A DNA stretch of 64,000 bases from a virus, in IMG/VR virus record IMGVR_UViG_3300021142_000008, positions 62,001 to 126,000 of that record, one strand, 5' to 3'. The position numbers were made by a program, and so were the translations under genes. This document shows, piece after piece, positions 29,401-38,700 of this stretch (its first letter is position 1; every line of letters begins with the position of its first letter). The notes below the pieces were generated by a model that ran no database searches, had not been told where the DNA came from, and worked only from the letters and a program-made list of their open reading frames with translations.

Positions 29401-29600
29401 AAATACTCATCTCGTCTTTTTGAGTTAACAGAACTGGATAACTCACTGTTAAGAAAGTTGTATGCACTAGACACTTGACTCAATCCTTGTTCATAGTTTT
29501 GAGTGCGTTTATCTAATGTATATCTTAAAAAATTATAGTCAGGAGTGAACAGCGTTGAGTTAGCGTTCACATCGGTCATACCACTTATAAATGTTGCCAT
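26496..29600 (-). CDS. Virion structural/cargo protein, 1034 aa
   Basis: No enzymatic motif recognised. Residues of about 1-130 carry NFLRYTLDKRTQNYEQGLSQ followed by Gln/Asn-rich helices, a start type often seen in phage internal virion proteins of Bacteroidota phages. Residues 400-460 are a highly charged coiled coil (KLEKDQLKEQEIG). The C-terminal third is beta-rich. It lies between the muramidase-like and zincin cargo genes with 16- and 54-base gaps, so a virion cargo or tail-interior role is inferred from context. No signal peptide is seen. Confidence 0.55.
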   Translation of the reverse strand: MATFISGMTDVNANSTLFTPDYNFLRYTLDKRTQNYEQGLSQVSSAYNFLNSELSSSVNSKRRDEYLKNAQNQLKQISMSDLSQQQNVEAANNVFAPMATDKAFLYDATATAANKKERAQMEEWRDSPDIEQRKKFNQELYDLVSSDLDGIKNDKTGDISKYNYKGRKATAYFDPQDLIEKEAKAQGFKVVTESDGGKYIYKITDGPDSRQNYHDFANNVLRGSNVFQNQNWMLAEARDNNLLKQARLAPENAGKTDDQIRKDFGIKTFNANRNSDKTVLQSYAKAAEDAVADANSYAVANQALLNSKGPGYEDVLQIYNDKAQKAKALMSQYDVNKGNFETNFGGKDLDETSQDLSKKREEYGNKFMTDSKSIFYNQYFDDAVERFANIKAAGGSKEILENKAYFESYKMLNESQKILNDRLDKLEKDQLKEQEIGIKDREETRKEDKDALARSGLTGVGSSGSKGTKSGEQEVTYLGPSGTEISKIDALKRFKTETSNALAQANTLLMNQNGGVLNILPQWGIDEKYIPTLRDAFSKMYTPHTGDIKWNQKDIDAMNAMVQGMLTWGKNTKNDELVKEIQAEMSDKSKGAAGYKFTKLLDLGISGMSIDDKTMQHLPYIHQIQEFKKHMATVDANSALITTAEKAFVQSIRTSKDQTYKGLLNDAGTGLIDENTVKTWFQKSKKEIKALNKGEDLTSDDLEKISRMYMNNTLGYKPVFIGVPDESGDIGKSTPDYAIITLGNKKVTIPGDVLRTTPMEFNKLSVKMKDNLIIPGKEIEQLKENAAQASSVFSLGGATKKEMGTLLSAVTQHSSELLTKGESGTYPPVETDEVREKVRNLLNDPANVEGMKVFPLHTSNNGLAIEVTIKEKDKKDGDKLDANGTYVFPINVGDRTPETLKIFNIGDKLDEYRRLSTNGVTEPQTIHDYSGMGIRIKIQPDGANSNVGNLIVERQVLDSTTGKYKQEFERLPQSPNFTGRYDLNSINYNDLNDLLYNNYIVPSIQQRYNYQMQQNKITNVGGGSVTIPKIVFKP

Positions 29601-29633
29601 CTTATTGTAAAGTTAAGAAAAAATCTTTAAAGT

Positions 29634-29658
29634 TTAAAACTAAACATTGTAGGTTTAG
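29634..29658 (-). terminator. Weak hairpin overlapping the stop of the 1082-aa gene
   Basis: CTAAAC (29640-29645) pairs with GTTTAG (29653-29658) around a 7-base loop. On the minus strand the stem begins at the TAA stop and is followed by TTTTAAA. A near-identical element (21 of 24 bases) lies at 42903-42926, again over a stop codon. It is probably a weak terminator or 3'-end processing signal. Confidence 0.45.
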
Positions 29659-32600
29659 CGTTCACCGTGAGTGACTGTTGTGTATCCTTTAGGTTGTCCC
29701 CATGCACCTGCTGTAGCTCTATTGGTTTCAGAATGCATCTTGGTAAAGTTATCTAAGTAATGGTTGATTCTATTGTTTCTTTCTGTAGGATCTGTTATAT
29801 TACTAAACATACTATTAGCTCTTTTATATTCAGCATTATACTTAGCTAAAAAGTCATCATTCTGATTACCTTGGTTACCAAACCTTTCGTTCATAAAGTT
29901 AGCTCTAGAACTTGGTGAGTTAAAATACATAGCTCCTCCACTTCTAGGATCTATTTTATAATAAGGACTTTCACTCATGTTTAAGTTATAAGTGTTGGCA
30001 GCGTTTGTCATACCAGTATTTAAAGCATTAACAAAGTTGGCTCTACCTTCTCTGTTAGCATTATCATATTGTTGGTTAGCGATAACATTACCTTTCCACA
30101 TCTCAGCTCTGTTCTGAGCTCTTTGAGATGTTTCTGTATTCATAGTGTTAGCTTGTTGTTGAGCAAACTGATTAGCTGTACCAATGTTCTTATCATTTGT
30201 TTGTCCTATAATACCAGCAAGTTTTTCAGCTTGAGCTCCAGCATCAGATGATAAGTTGGTAGCCAGAGCACTAGCCGGTCCGTATGTACCAGCGATTCTA
30301 GCGTTATTCTGATGACCTGATTCTAAAGCTGCAGCTTGTCCTCTCCAATCTTCAAATACCGGGTTAGCATGTTGTAAGCTTACATCAGGCATAAAAGGAA
30401 GATACTTTTTATTACCGGCCCAGTTCATAGCTGCGTTAGCTAAGTTGTTTTTATCTTGAGCCCACCAAGGAGAACCTATTCTTTTTCCACCATAGTTTAT
30501 ATCAAGTCCTGGTTTATGAGGTATTTCATTAAGATCTGTGTTTTCATCTTTTCTTTTTTCAGGTCTTGTTACAGTCATAGTGTGTTCACCTGGGATAGTA
30601 ACTTCTTGTTCAGGGATAGGTTTAGGTGTATCCCATATTCTTTGAGAAGCGGTAAAAGCTGTTCTAGCTCCGCCTTTATCATCAGCAAAACCCATTTTAT
30701 TTTTAGGACCATGAAAGGTTCTTCCCCAACGATTCCACATAGTATTTATTGTACTAGGATCATGTTGATTTAACTCATCATACATATATCCTTGGAATTC
30801 GTTCATACTTTTGAAAGGAGATCCGTGACGTTTTTCCCAGTAAGGAATGTTTTCGTATTGACTAGGAACACTTCCTGTATATAAAGAATTTTCTCCAGTT
30901 GGAGTGGTTTGACCAGCTTTAGTATGAGCTGATGTAAATGGTTTATACCAAGGATATCTAGATGCTAGGTCAGCTCCTTTTAAAATACCTTGTACATTAC
31001 CAACATCTGATGTTGTATTACTTTGAGCAGATTGTAATGGAGGATGATTTATTAAAGATGCGCCTACAGTTGATGGTCCACTCGCGCCTTGGAACTTTTG
31101 TAATCCACCGTATTGAGCTTTGATTTGTTGTGTAGACCCTTGTTGAGCAACATGAGGACGACCTTGAGGGAATCCTTTCATACCTTCTTGAACTGTAGCT
31201 AACTCAGAAAGCTTTTTATTATAGTTTGAAATCATCATCTCAGCTGTCTTCTTAGCTAACGGATCACTTAAAGGATCTTGTAAAACAGCTTTATACTTAG
31301 TTAGGTTGTATTGTTTAGCAAGATCAGCTGGTGTTACGCCACCAGCTGTTGCTCCTTTACCAAACTTTTTAAGAATCTCTGGATCTTTTATCTTCATCTT
31401 CTTAGTATCAGAAAAGATAAAACTTCCTTCAGGTACATTCAATGGTGTACCACCTGAAGAGTGACGTGGACCCACAATTGTTTTATGTTCCATCATACCA
31501 TCACCATCAAGATCACCGTATACGGTTTCTCCACCTTCAGCTTCTATATTAGCTTCTTCTCTTGGTACACCATGCATATTACTACTAGTGTCAGCAAAAG
31601 AACTATCGTTCATCTTTGAATAAGTGTTTCTTTGACCTAGATCAAAACCATATCCTTTTTGTCCACCATAGGCCATACGATCTACAGATCCAGGACCACC
31701 TGTTATACGTATTTTCATGTTTGTATTTGTTTTAACATCTCCACCTTCTTGATGATGTAATAGTCCCATCTTCTTAAGTTCTTTATAATAAGCAGGAATA
31801 TTTTCCCACTTAGTTATCTTTCCCATATAGATGTCTCTTTCATCAGGAGTTAGATCTTTTAATTTTTTATCTCCACCTATAGCTCTTACCATATCTCGAG
31901 CGCTGTCTTGCCATCCGTCATGACCAACCCATCTTTCTCTAGCTTGTGATATAGTTAAGTTGTTATAGTTTTTACTAAACAACAAATCTTCCATAGCCTT
32001 GAAACCTGTAGCCATATCAGGAAACACTGCTACCTTTCCACCAACATCTGGTCTACCGGCAACAGCTCCATACTTTTGAGCAAAAGCACTTATGTGTATG
32101 TTTCCTGGATTATTATGATCCAAAGCTGTCATACCATCTTTTACATGGGCTTGTGTTATAGGCCCTGGTCCATATGTTGTTTGTCCAGGTACCTTCTCTG
32201 CAGGTTTACTTTCTCCCACAGATCTAACTGGAACCGGTACAAAGGTATTACTAAAACTACTTAAAGAATTATTAGGATTGAATAAAGAAGGTGTTACATT
32301 ACCTAAAGCATCTGGAGGAACCGTTATACCCATTTGAGCTTGAGGTGTATAGAACTTATTCGTATACATTCCTTTGTTTGTCACCTCTTCATTAGGTCTG
32401 AACATACCATTGTTAATATCATAATCACCTCTGTTTCCTGAAAGATTTTCAGGAACTATAGCTTGTGAGTTATCTGTAAGTCTTTGTTGTCTAGCCTTAG
32501 CATCCCACTCGGCTTGTTTTTGTGGTTGTTGGATAAGATTACCTATAGCGTTTCCAGCTTCTAAAGCGTTGTATATACCCATACCACTATTACCCCGTGG

Positions 32601-32903
32601 AGCTTTTGTGTTTGGATTCCACCAGGCCGGTACATCTGGAACAGAATATGGATTCAACTTATCTTCTCCAGCGCTTCCAGTTTTATCTTTTAACCAATTG
32701 TCAAGTCCTAATGGATCTGTTGATGCATTGGTTAACACACCATTATTAGCTTCTGTATTAGGTTTAACCTTTTGTTCTTCAGGAGGAGCGGTTGTATTAT
32801 CATCAGGTATATTCCACCAATGACCAGGTTCTGTTAAAGACTTGTGTATGTCTTTACCAGATTGTGCTTTCTCAAGTCTTTTACCAGTTATTCTTATCTT
32901 CAT
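29655..32903 (-). CDS. Virion protein with muramidase-like domain
   Basis: A 1082-aa protein. Residues of about 250-386 hold a phage cell-wall glycosidase-like domain: HNNPGNIH at about 260-267, then VFPDMATGFKAMEDLL, then YNNLTISQARERWVG. This is the NNPGNI...F...G..A...L...Y...T...RW pattern of virion-associated muramidase or transglycosylase-like proteins. Residues of about 448-505 carry a second block found in crAss-like virion proteins (NIEAEGGETV, then GPRHSSGGTPLNVPEG, then FSDT). The C-terminal half is Asn/Ala/Gln-rich. Several GG motifs sit at domain borders (QEGG about 388, AYGG about 413, QYGG about 598). It probably assists peptidoglycan penetration from the virion (inference). 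Confidence 0.65.
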   Translation of the reverse strand: MKIRITGKRLEKAQSGKDIHKSLTEPGHWWNIPDDNTTAPPEEQKVKPNTEANNGVLTNASTDPLGLDNWLKDKTGSAGEDKLNPYSVPDVPAWWNPNTKAPRGNSGMGIYNALEAGNAIGNLIQQPQKQAEWDAKARQQRLTDNSQAIVPENLSGNRGDYDINNGMFRPNEEVTNKGMYTNKFYTPQAQMGITVPPDALGNVTPSLFNPNNSLSSFSNTFVPVPVRSVGESKPAEKVPGQTTYGPGPITQAHVKDGMTALDHNNPGNIHISAFAQKYGAVAGRPDVGGKVAVFPDMATGFKAMEDLLFSKNYNNLTISQARERWVGHDGWQDSARDMVRAIGGDKKLKDLTPDERDIYMGKITKWENIPAYYKELKKMGLLHHQEGGDVKTNTNMKIRITGGPGSVDRMAYGGQKGYGFDLGQRNTYSKMNDSSFADTSSNMHGVPREEANIEAEGGETVYGDLDGDGMMEHKTIVGPRHSSGGTPLNVPEGSFIFSDTKKMKIKDPEILKKFGKGATAGGVTPADLAKQYNLTKYKAVLQDPLSDPLAKKTAEMMISNYNKKLSELATVQEGMKGFPQGRPHVAQQGSTQQIKAQYGGLQKFQGASGPSTVGASLINHPPLQSAQSNTTSDVGNVQGILKGADLASRYPWYKPFTSAHTKAGQTTPTGENSLYTGSVPSQYENIPYWEKRHGSPFKSMNEFQGYMYDELNQHDPSTINTMWNRWGRTFHGPKNKMGFADDKGGARTAFTASQRIWDTPKPIPEQEVTIPGEHTMTVTRPEKRKDENTDLNEIPHKPGLDINYGGKRIGSPWWAQDKNNLANAAMNWAGNKKYLPFMPDVSLQHANPVFEDWRGQAAALESGHQNNARIAGTYGPASALATNLSSDAGAQAEKLAGIIGQTNDKNIGTANQFAQQQANTMNTETSQRAQNRAEMWKGNVIANQQYDNANREGRANFVNALNTGMTNAANTYNLNMSESPYYKIDPRSGGAMYFNSPSSRANFMNERFGNQGNQNDDFLAKYNAEYKRANSMFSNITDPTERNNRINHYLDNFTKMHSETNRATAGAWGQPKGYTTVTHGER

Positions 32904-32909
32904 GTTTTA

Positions 32910-35378
32910 TTAGATTTGTTCAAAGGTGTATCCTTGTTGTCTTAACATAGCCGCTTGAGCTGGGGTAACATCCATTGTTTGTCCCACTGTTGGTCCACCC
33001 ATCTGCATGTACTGACCACCATCTTGGTGATGTTTAAAATGTGAGGCGTTTCGCGCAAAGTTAGCCATTTGTCTAACATGTGGATCTTTAGAATGTAAAG
33101 CTTCTTCAGTTGTTTTACCAGTTCTTTTCTTGTAAGCAGTAAATCTACCTTCGTGACTTTTCTTAATATGTATACCACCGTATTTCATACCCATACCATA
33201 CATAGCTTGAGGAGGGGCTTGTTGTTCTTGACCACCACCTTGTTGTCCTTGCATTTGCTGAACAACCTGTTGTACAATCTGTTGAGCTTGGTCTTGAGGA
33301 ACTCCTTCTTGTACAAGTTCTTGTATGATTTGTTCTGGTTGTTCTCCTTGTTGTAACTTTTGAGCAACTTCCTGCATAACTTGTTGAGGATCAGGACCTT
33401 GTGAGCTTTGTCCTTGTTGAGGAGAAGCTTGTTGAGCATTAGGATCTTGAGATCCTCCATCTTGGAAATATCCACCACCATAAGCTGTTCCATAATCAGG
33501 AACAAAATCTCCTCCATCTTGTTTACGTGGGGTACGAGCATCTTTGATAGCATTTGCTTGTATCATTTGTTGAAGATATTCATGACGAGCTGCATCTATA
33601 TAAGGACTACTATTGTTACGTGCATTGAACTCACGTCTAGTATTACTTATATTTATAGCATTTGTCTCATATGGTGCTGGAGTTAAAGAAGGATTTTTTA
33701 AAGCTTGATTATAAACATTTTTATATAAAGCACTATCACTAGCTTGTGGAGTAAAATCTGGGTGTGACATATCATATTGATACGCACTAGGAAAGTTATA
33801 ATGTGGTCCACCCGTCTGATAGAAAGCATTACCACTCCAGTTAGCTCCTGTAGCTTGATGTCTTTTACCATCATTTCCAATATATCCACCGGTAGCTTTT
33901 ATGTTTTCTTTATTCTTAAGGAAGAGTTTATCTTTAGGAATTCTAGAGTCGACAATTATAGCGGTATCTCCTTGAGGGAATGTAGCGTTTAATGCATCAA
34001 TACTAGGTTTTTGACAGTTAACACAACCATAAGAAACATCTCTATCTCTCGCACCCATATTGTAAAATCGATCTCTCTCCCATGGATGATATGTAAAGTG
34101 AGCTCCCATATTATCTTTATGTTCTGGATCTGGATTTTGTCCAAATGCAGGAATAGGCGAAAGATCAAAACCTGGTTCACCATATGTTCTTTTATAATAA
34201 TCATTAGGTTTCATCATATAAGTACCAGGAGGTGATGTTCTATATTTTACAGCTTCTTTAGGGTTATCGTCCATCCATTCTACACTTTTATTATGTTTAT
34301 TACCAGAAGAGTTTAATCCAGTTAAAACTGGAAAAGATTTTACAACCTTGTTTCCTTTCATTATATATCCCATGTTTTTACCTCTATCCACTATATATCC
34401 TGATTCAAGATTACGTTTGTCTTCTTCAGGAACAGTTTGTTGTTGAGAAGGATGTGTTACTGGTTGCACATGTGAAATAGGAACTGGCGAATCAGCTTTA
34501 GGTTGAGCAAACGGTGATACTGGACCAGTAAGATTCATAGGTGGTATAACCGGTGCTGTCATACCTATAATAGGGTGTGAAGGAAGATTAGGAGAATTAG
34601 GTAAAGCTTTTTGTTTAGGAACAGCTTTTTGTTTAGCAGGTTGTTTAACAGGTTGTTGAGATATAGGTAGTGAATAACCATTCTCCCAAGGAGCTGTAAC
34701 ATGTTCAGGTGTACCAACTATTGGATGAGATGGAAGTGTATTAGGATAACTTGGATTAGGTGATGGTTGACTTCTTACAGGCGCTGGAGGTCTAACCATA
34801 TCACCATCTGGAGCTTCAACATCTTTTCTAAGAGAGTGTAAAAGTTGTTCATTTTGTTCAGGAAGTCCTTTATAGTTTTTTATACCATAATGAGCAGCCA
34901 TCTCTTTTCTAGCAGCAAAAGAAGAATTCTCTTTACTATCTTTTAAGTAATCAACAATACTTTCTTTAGTATTTAAACCACCTTCCTGAAACTGATATGG
35001 ATGTGTTACTACATCATAATGGTTTAATCCACCACCCCATTGCATGGTTGGTTGACTCATTTGTTGTTGAGGTTGTTGTTGGCCATCACCGCCTTGTACA
35101 GCTTGAGCCATTTGTTGTATAGCTTGTTGCTGTTGGTCAGGAGGCATCTGTTGAAGATGCTGCATCAACTGTCTAGGATCAGCTCCTGTACTTTTGGCAT
35201 AAGCTTGGATCAGTTGCATGATCTGTTGTTGTTTACCACCAGCAGATCCACCTTTAGCCATTGTCTTAAGGTGTTTAGCTTCCGGATGTGCTGCGAAGAA
35301 AGCAGCTTCACTTGGATACTTGTCGTAGAAAGCCTTAGTAGTCTTAACACCAGCTATCTTTAAAAATTGACTCTTCAT
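32910..35378 (-). CDS. Virion protein with L,D-transpeptidase (YkuD)-like domain
   Basis: An 822-aa protein. Residues of about 320-480 match an L,D-transpeptidase-like fold: GYIVDRGKNMGYIMKG at the start, a conserved His near 426, the active-site motif S-Y-G-C-V-N near 447-452, and a closing VDSRIP strand. In bacteria this fold cross-links peptidoglycan through the Cys. N-terminal residues 8-38 (VKTTKAFYDKYPSEAAF) and C-terminal residues of about 729-790 (YGGIHIKKSHEGRF, then FARNASHF) are modules shared with other virion proteins of this phage group. Two Gln-rich linkers (about 45-120 and 645-725) separate them, and GG motifs mark several borders. It is probably a virion wall-active protein. 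Several out-of-frame ORFs here arise from the Gln-rich composition. Confidence 0.68.
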   Translation of the reverse strand: MKSQFLKIAGVKTTKAFYDKYPSEAAFFAAHPEAKHLKTMAKGGSAGGKQQQIMQLIQAYAKSTGADPRQLMQHLQQMPPDQQQQAIQQMAQAVQGGDGQQQPQQQMSQPTMQWGGGLNHYDVVTHPYQFQEGGLNTKESIVDYLKDSKENSSFAARKEMAAHYGIKNYKGLPEQNEQLLHSLRKDVEAPDGDMVRPPAPVRSQPSPNPSYPNTLPSHPIVGTPEHVTAPWENGYSLPISQQPVKQPAKQKAVPKQKALPNSPNLPSHPIIGMTAPVIPPMNLTGPVSPFAQPKADSPVPISHVQPVTHPSQQQTVPEEDKRNLESGYIVDRGKNMGYIMKGNKVVKSFPVLTGLNSSGNKHNKSVEWMDDNPKEAVKYRTSPPGTYMMKPNDYYKRTYGEPGFDLSPIPAFGQNPDPEHKDNMGAHFTYHPWERDRFYNMGARDRDVSYGCVNCQKPSIDALNATFPQGDTAIIVDSRIPKDKLFLKNKENIKATGGYIGNDGKRHQATGANWSGNAFYQTGGPHYNFPSAYQYDMSHPDFTPQASDSALYKNVYNQALKNPSLTPAPYETNAINISNTRREFNARNNSSPYIDAARHEYLQQMIQANAIKDARTPRKQDGGDFVPDYGTAYGGGYFQDGGSQDPNAQQASPQQGQSSQGPDPQQVMQEVAQKLQQGEQPEQIIQELVQEGVPQDQAQQIVQQVVQQMQGQQGGGQEQQAPPQAMYGMGMKYGGIHIKKSHEGRFTAYKKRTGKTTEEALHSKDPHVRQMANFARNASHFKHHQDGGQYMQMGGPTVGQTMDVTPAQAAMLRQQGYTFEQI

Positions 35379-35380
35379 AA

Positions 35381-35400
35381 TATAATATACTTTATTTATA
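35381..35400 (-). promoter_or_regulatory. Candidate promoter-like AT motif before the 822-aa gene
   Basis: On the minus strand the sequence reads AAAGTATATTATATTATG, running into the start codon. It shares AGTATATTATA with the motif at 57929-57950. Its closeness to the ATG argues against a standard leader, so it may be only A/T-rich start context. Confidence 0.25.
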
Positions 35401-35409
35401 CGTTTTTAA

Positions 35410-35709
35410 CTAATTATAGTTGTCTAACCAACCACCTTTTTGCATTATAGGATACTCATCTACATAAGATGCATCACCAAAGTGATAGTTTTGTCCCGGT
35501 TGCATTAATATCTCTTTACCATTGTTTCCTTTCCCTAACACAGGATAGTCAACTCCTTTCATTGTTATACTTGGACTTGGTATTCTTGTCACTTCACCAG
35601 GATGGGCCCATTGACCCATTGGATCTATAATAGGTCGTCCACCACCTGCATATTTATCTAGCCAGCTTGGAGCTAAAGACTTGCTTAAAAAAGGAAGAAG
35701 CTTATTCAT
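35410..35709 (-). CDS. Small conserved virion protein, 99 aa, TAG stop
   Basis: Residues of about 28-50 (IIDPMGQWAHPGEVTRIPS) and 69-93 (MQPGQNYHFG, then MQKGGW) are conserved in short proteins next to the muzzle gene of crAss-like phages, as I recall the family; the function is unknown. It lies between the muzzle-like gene and the cargo genes, overlapping the former by one base. It is the only leftward gene that ends in TAG, and an in-frame TAA follows six codons later at 35392-35394. If TAG were read as an amino acid the product would be 105 aa. Confidence 0.65.
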   Translation of the reverse strand: MNKLLPFLSKSLAPSWLDKYAGGGRPIIDPMGQWAHPGEVTRIPSPSITMKGVDYPVLGKGNNGKEILMQPGQNYHFGDASYVDEYPIMQKGGWLDNYN

Positions 35710-38700
35710 TATCGAGGAGAGTTAAGATTTTTAACGTTAGATATTTTAAACAATAGCTTTTGGTTACCTGATACACTCTTTCTTAGTAACACTTTATTTA
35801 TTGTGTGTCTGAACTTTTTACGCTCAAGAGCAAACTTATTATAGTCTACATATGTAGGATTTATATCATAAGTGTATCCATTTGGAGACGTATTGAACAT
35901 AGGAACATCTACAGATGTGTTATTTTCACCGCGGTCTTTAGTTATATCCCAAAACTGGTTAAACCTATATTTCTGTTCCACTTTGGAATAGTTAATCTCA
36001 ATATGATCAGATCCTACCTGTGGATATCCTAACATGTTTAATGGATTGGATCTGTTAACTAAGTTAAAATGTAAAAGTCCTGAGTTTTGTTCTGAGTTAT
36101 AAACTATAGCATAGTCAAAGTTTGTATCAAGTACATGGAACTTATCTCTACAATCATTATGCATCTTATAAGCCTCAAGAAGATATTCTACGTTTCTTAC
36201 AGAGGTGACTGTCTGACCGGTCGATGATACAAACTCTATATCAAATGGGTAGTCTTTTCCATAGAAGTTACAATAACTATCACAACGGAAGTTATGCATC
36301 CAAGCACTATCTGAGTTTATGGATATAAGATGACTCTTACCATCAAGAGTTAGTGTAGGATGCCAGTCGTGGAAAGAGATCCACATCTTAGACTTAGGAT
36401 CATATGACGCAGTCCAAGATGCATCTTCAAAATACTTAGGATCAGTTAAAGATATTTTTCCTCCATCATAAAAGTTTCCATCAGCATCATATGTATACGT
36501 ACTCTTTAATGGTTTATAGTCTCTCTTAGAAACATACACTATCTCATTAGTAGAATCATAACTCATTTGTACACCAACACCTACTATAGGATTATCGTAT
36601 TGAGGATAATCAGGATACACCTTAAGTAGTTGAGAAGGAAGATACCTGGAAAACCAATACTTCATCATACCACCTGCAGTGATATCCACTATACTTTCTC
36701 CCTGGTTATAATACATTTTATGAGGAGCGTATACAAAAATCTTTCCTTGGTTTTGACTCACCCAGAATACACCATGAGTAGTATTAATACTTGAGAACTT
36801 ACTCTGGTTAGATCCATACTCATAACTTTCTTCAGCAGTAGATACAGACTGAAGATGAGCGTCCCCAGCAAACAACGCTCCGTTACCGATAGTAACAGCT
36901 GTATTTGTTCCATCAAGCTTTAGTTCTTCAGTACCAACAAACATAAGAGGACTCATATATTTCATCATAAACAGCGCTCCTGTTTTATGAATTTGTTTTA
37001 TAGATGTCACTTTACTTCTAAAGTCTTTAAAATTGTTAGCTAAGAACATTCTCCAAGCATCTTGTTTACTCTGATCACTTTGTGGAAGAGAATAGATCAC
37101 TCTGTTTGGTCTGTAGACATAACATGTGGCTGCAGTGGTCGGGTTGTAATCTCTTGGAAGAACATTTCCCCAAGATATTGAACTATTAAAAAGCTTAGCT
37201 ATACTAAGACTATAGTCATACTTATAGTAGTTTCCAGATCTGATTATATCACTTCTAAACAAACTAACAAGATCTGTATAACGATCAGGGTCATAGTGAC
37301 GTTTGGCAACATCATCTTCCCAGTCTCTATATCCAAGATTCACTTCACTCTCTACATAAAAGTCTCTCACTCCTGAGTTAAATAGATAGAAGTATCCTTT
37401 CTTTATATACGTTGTTTTAGATTCTTTTTTATCTAATACACGATAGTCTGAAGATGTCGCAAGAAGAGAACGTTTTTGTTCAATACTATTAAGCCAGAAT
37501 CTTGGATATGGTACGTTAGTATATAATGTGTAGTCATACTCTATCTCATCTGGTTCACCCATAAGCCAGTTTTGGAAAAAGAACATTGTATTCTTTTCAG
37601 TGAATCTGTTTATGTAGATATCTCCACCAAACATTACACTTGATGTAGATGTCTTACCTAAAGCAGTTGTAGTTGGTTGTATACATGTACTAATAGGAAG
37701 TTGTTTAATACTTTCTATCTGTCCATATTGAGAAGGAAGAGATGTCTTTATCGCACCATAATAAGAAGATATATACCCAGTGGTTTTTGTATTAAGTTCT
37801 GTATTAACATCCCCCATTGTATATCTACTAGTATCTTGAGTTGTTGGATCATTAACATCTGTACCCGTTTGTAAAACCACAACTCTACTTCTATTAAGAT
37901 TATTCACCTGATGTGTTGTTCCAAACTGTTGTACGCCATTTCCTACGTAAGAAGCATCTAATATCTTCTTACGAATATTTCCTTCTACGTTAGGTACAGA
38001 ATCTGTATATAATCCATGACTTGTGTATTGAGCTGCAAACTGACCTTTAGGAATCAACATCATCATAAGAGAAAGAAACTTCTCTTTCTCTAACTCAGCA
38101 AATGATGTCATAAAAGCTAATATTGAAGCAGCTTCCGCTATCCAATCTACTGTTTGTACCGTTGCTGTAGCTATATTTGCGATAGTAGAAGCGGGAGATG
38201 TGTTGCTACCCGTACCTACTACATCCTGCCAATAAGGAACTGGAGGAAGAGGCCCCACCTTCATACCTACAGGATTGTCAGTGGTTGGTCCAATGTCTAT
38301 ACCTCTCGAAAAAATATTAACAGCTGAGATGACACCAACTATATCAGCTATGACAGTGTCGGCATCTGTTAACACTTTAAACTTAGGATGCTTATATGGA
38401 GTGGTGAATGATCCTATGGATTCACCTGTAAGTTCTTGATATATTTTAAGTTCACTAAGACTTAGGTAGGGGTTACTAAATGTAACTTCTGGACTATGAA
38501 AACTAAACATATCTTTTCTATATCCAACCATCTTACTACTCTGAGGATCTCCTGTTCCATTATATCCTGTTTGTTCTTGGGTTGTAAGATATGAATCAGC
38601 TCTAAGATCGTTATAAGGATAGTTTTGCATCAGTCCTTTAACATTAGGATTACCAGGAATAGGGTATTCTCTCATATTGTTTAAAAGACCTTTTCCTACA

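Noticed and set aside
33185-33553. 122-aa leftward ORF in a second frame of the 822-aa gene
   Set aside because: Same strand but out of frame through a Gln-rich linker; a composition artefact.
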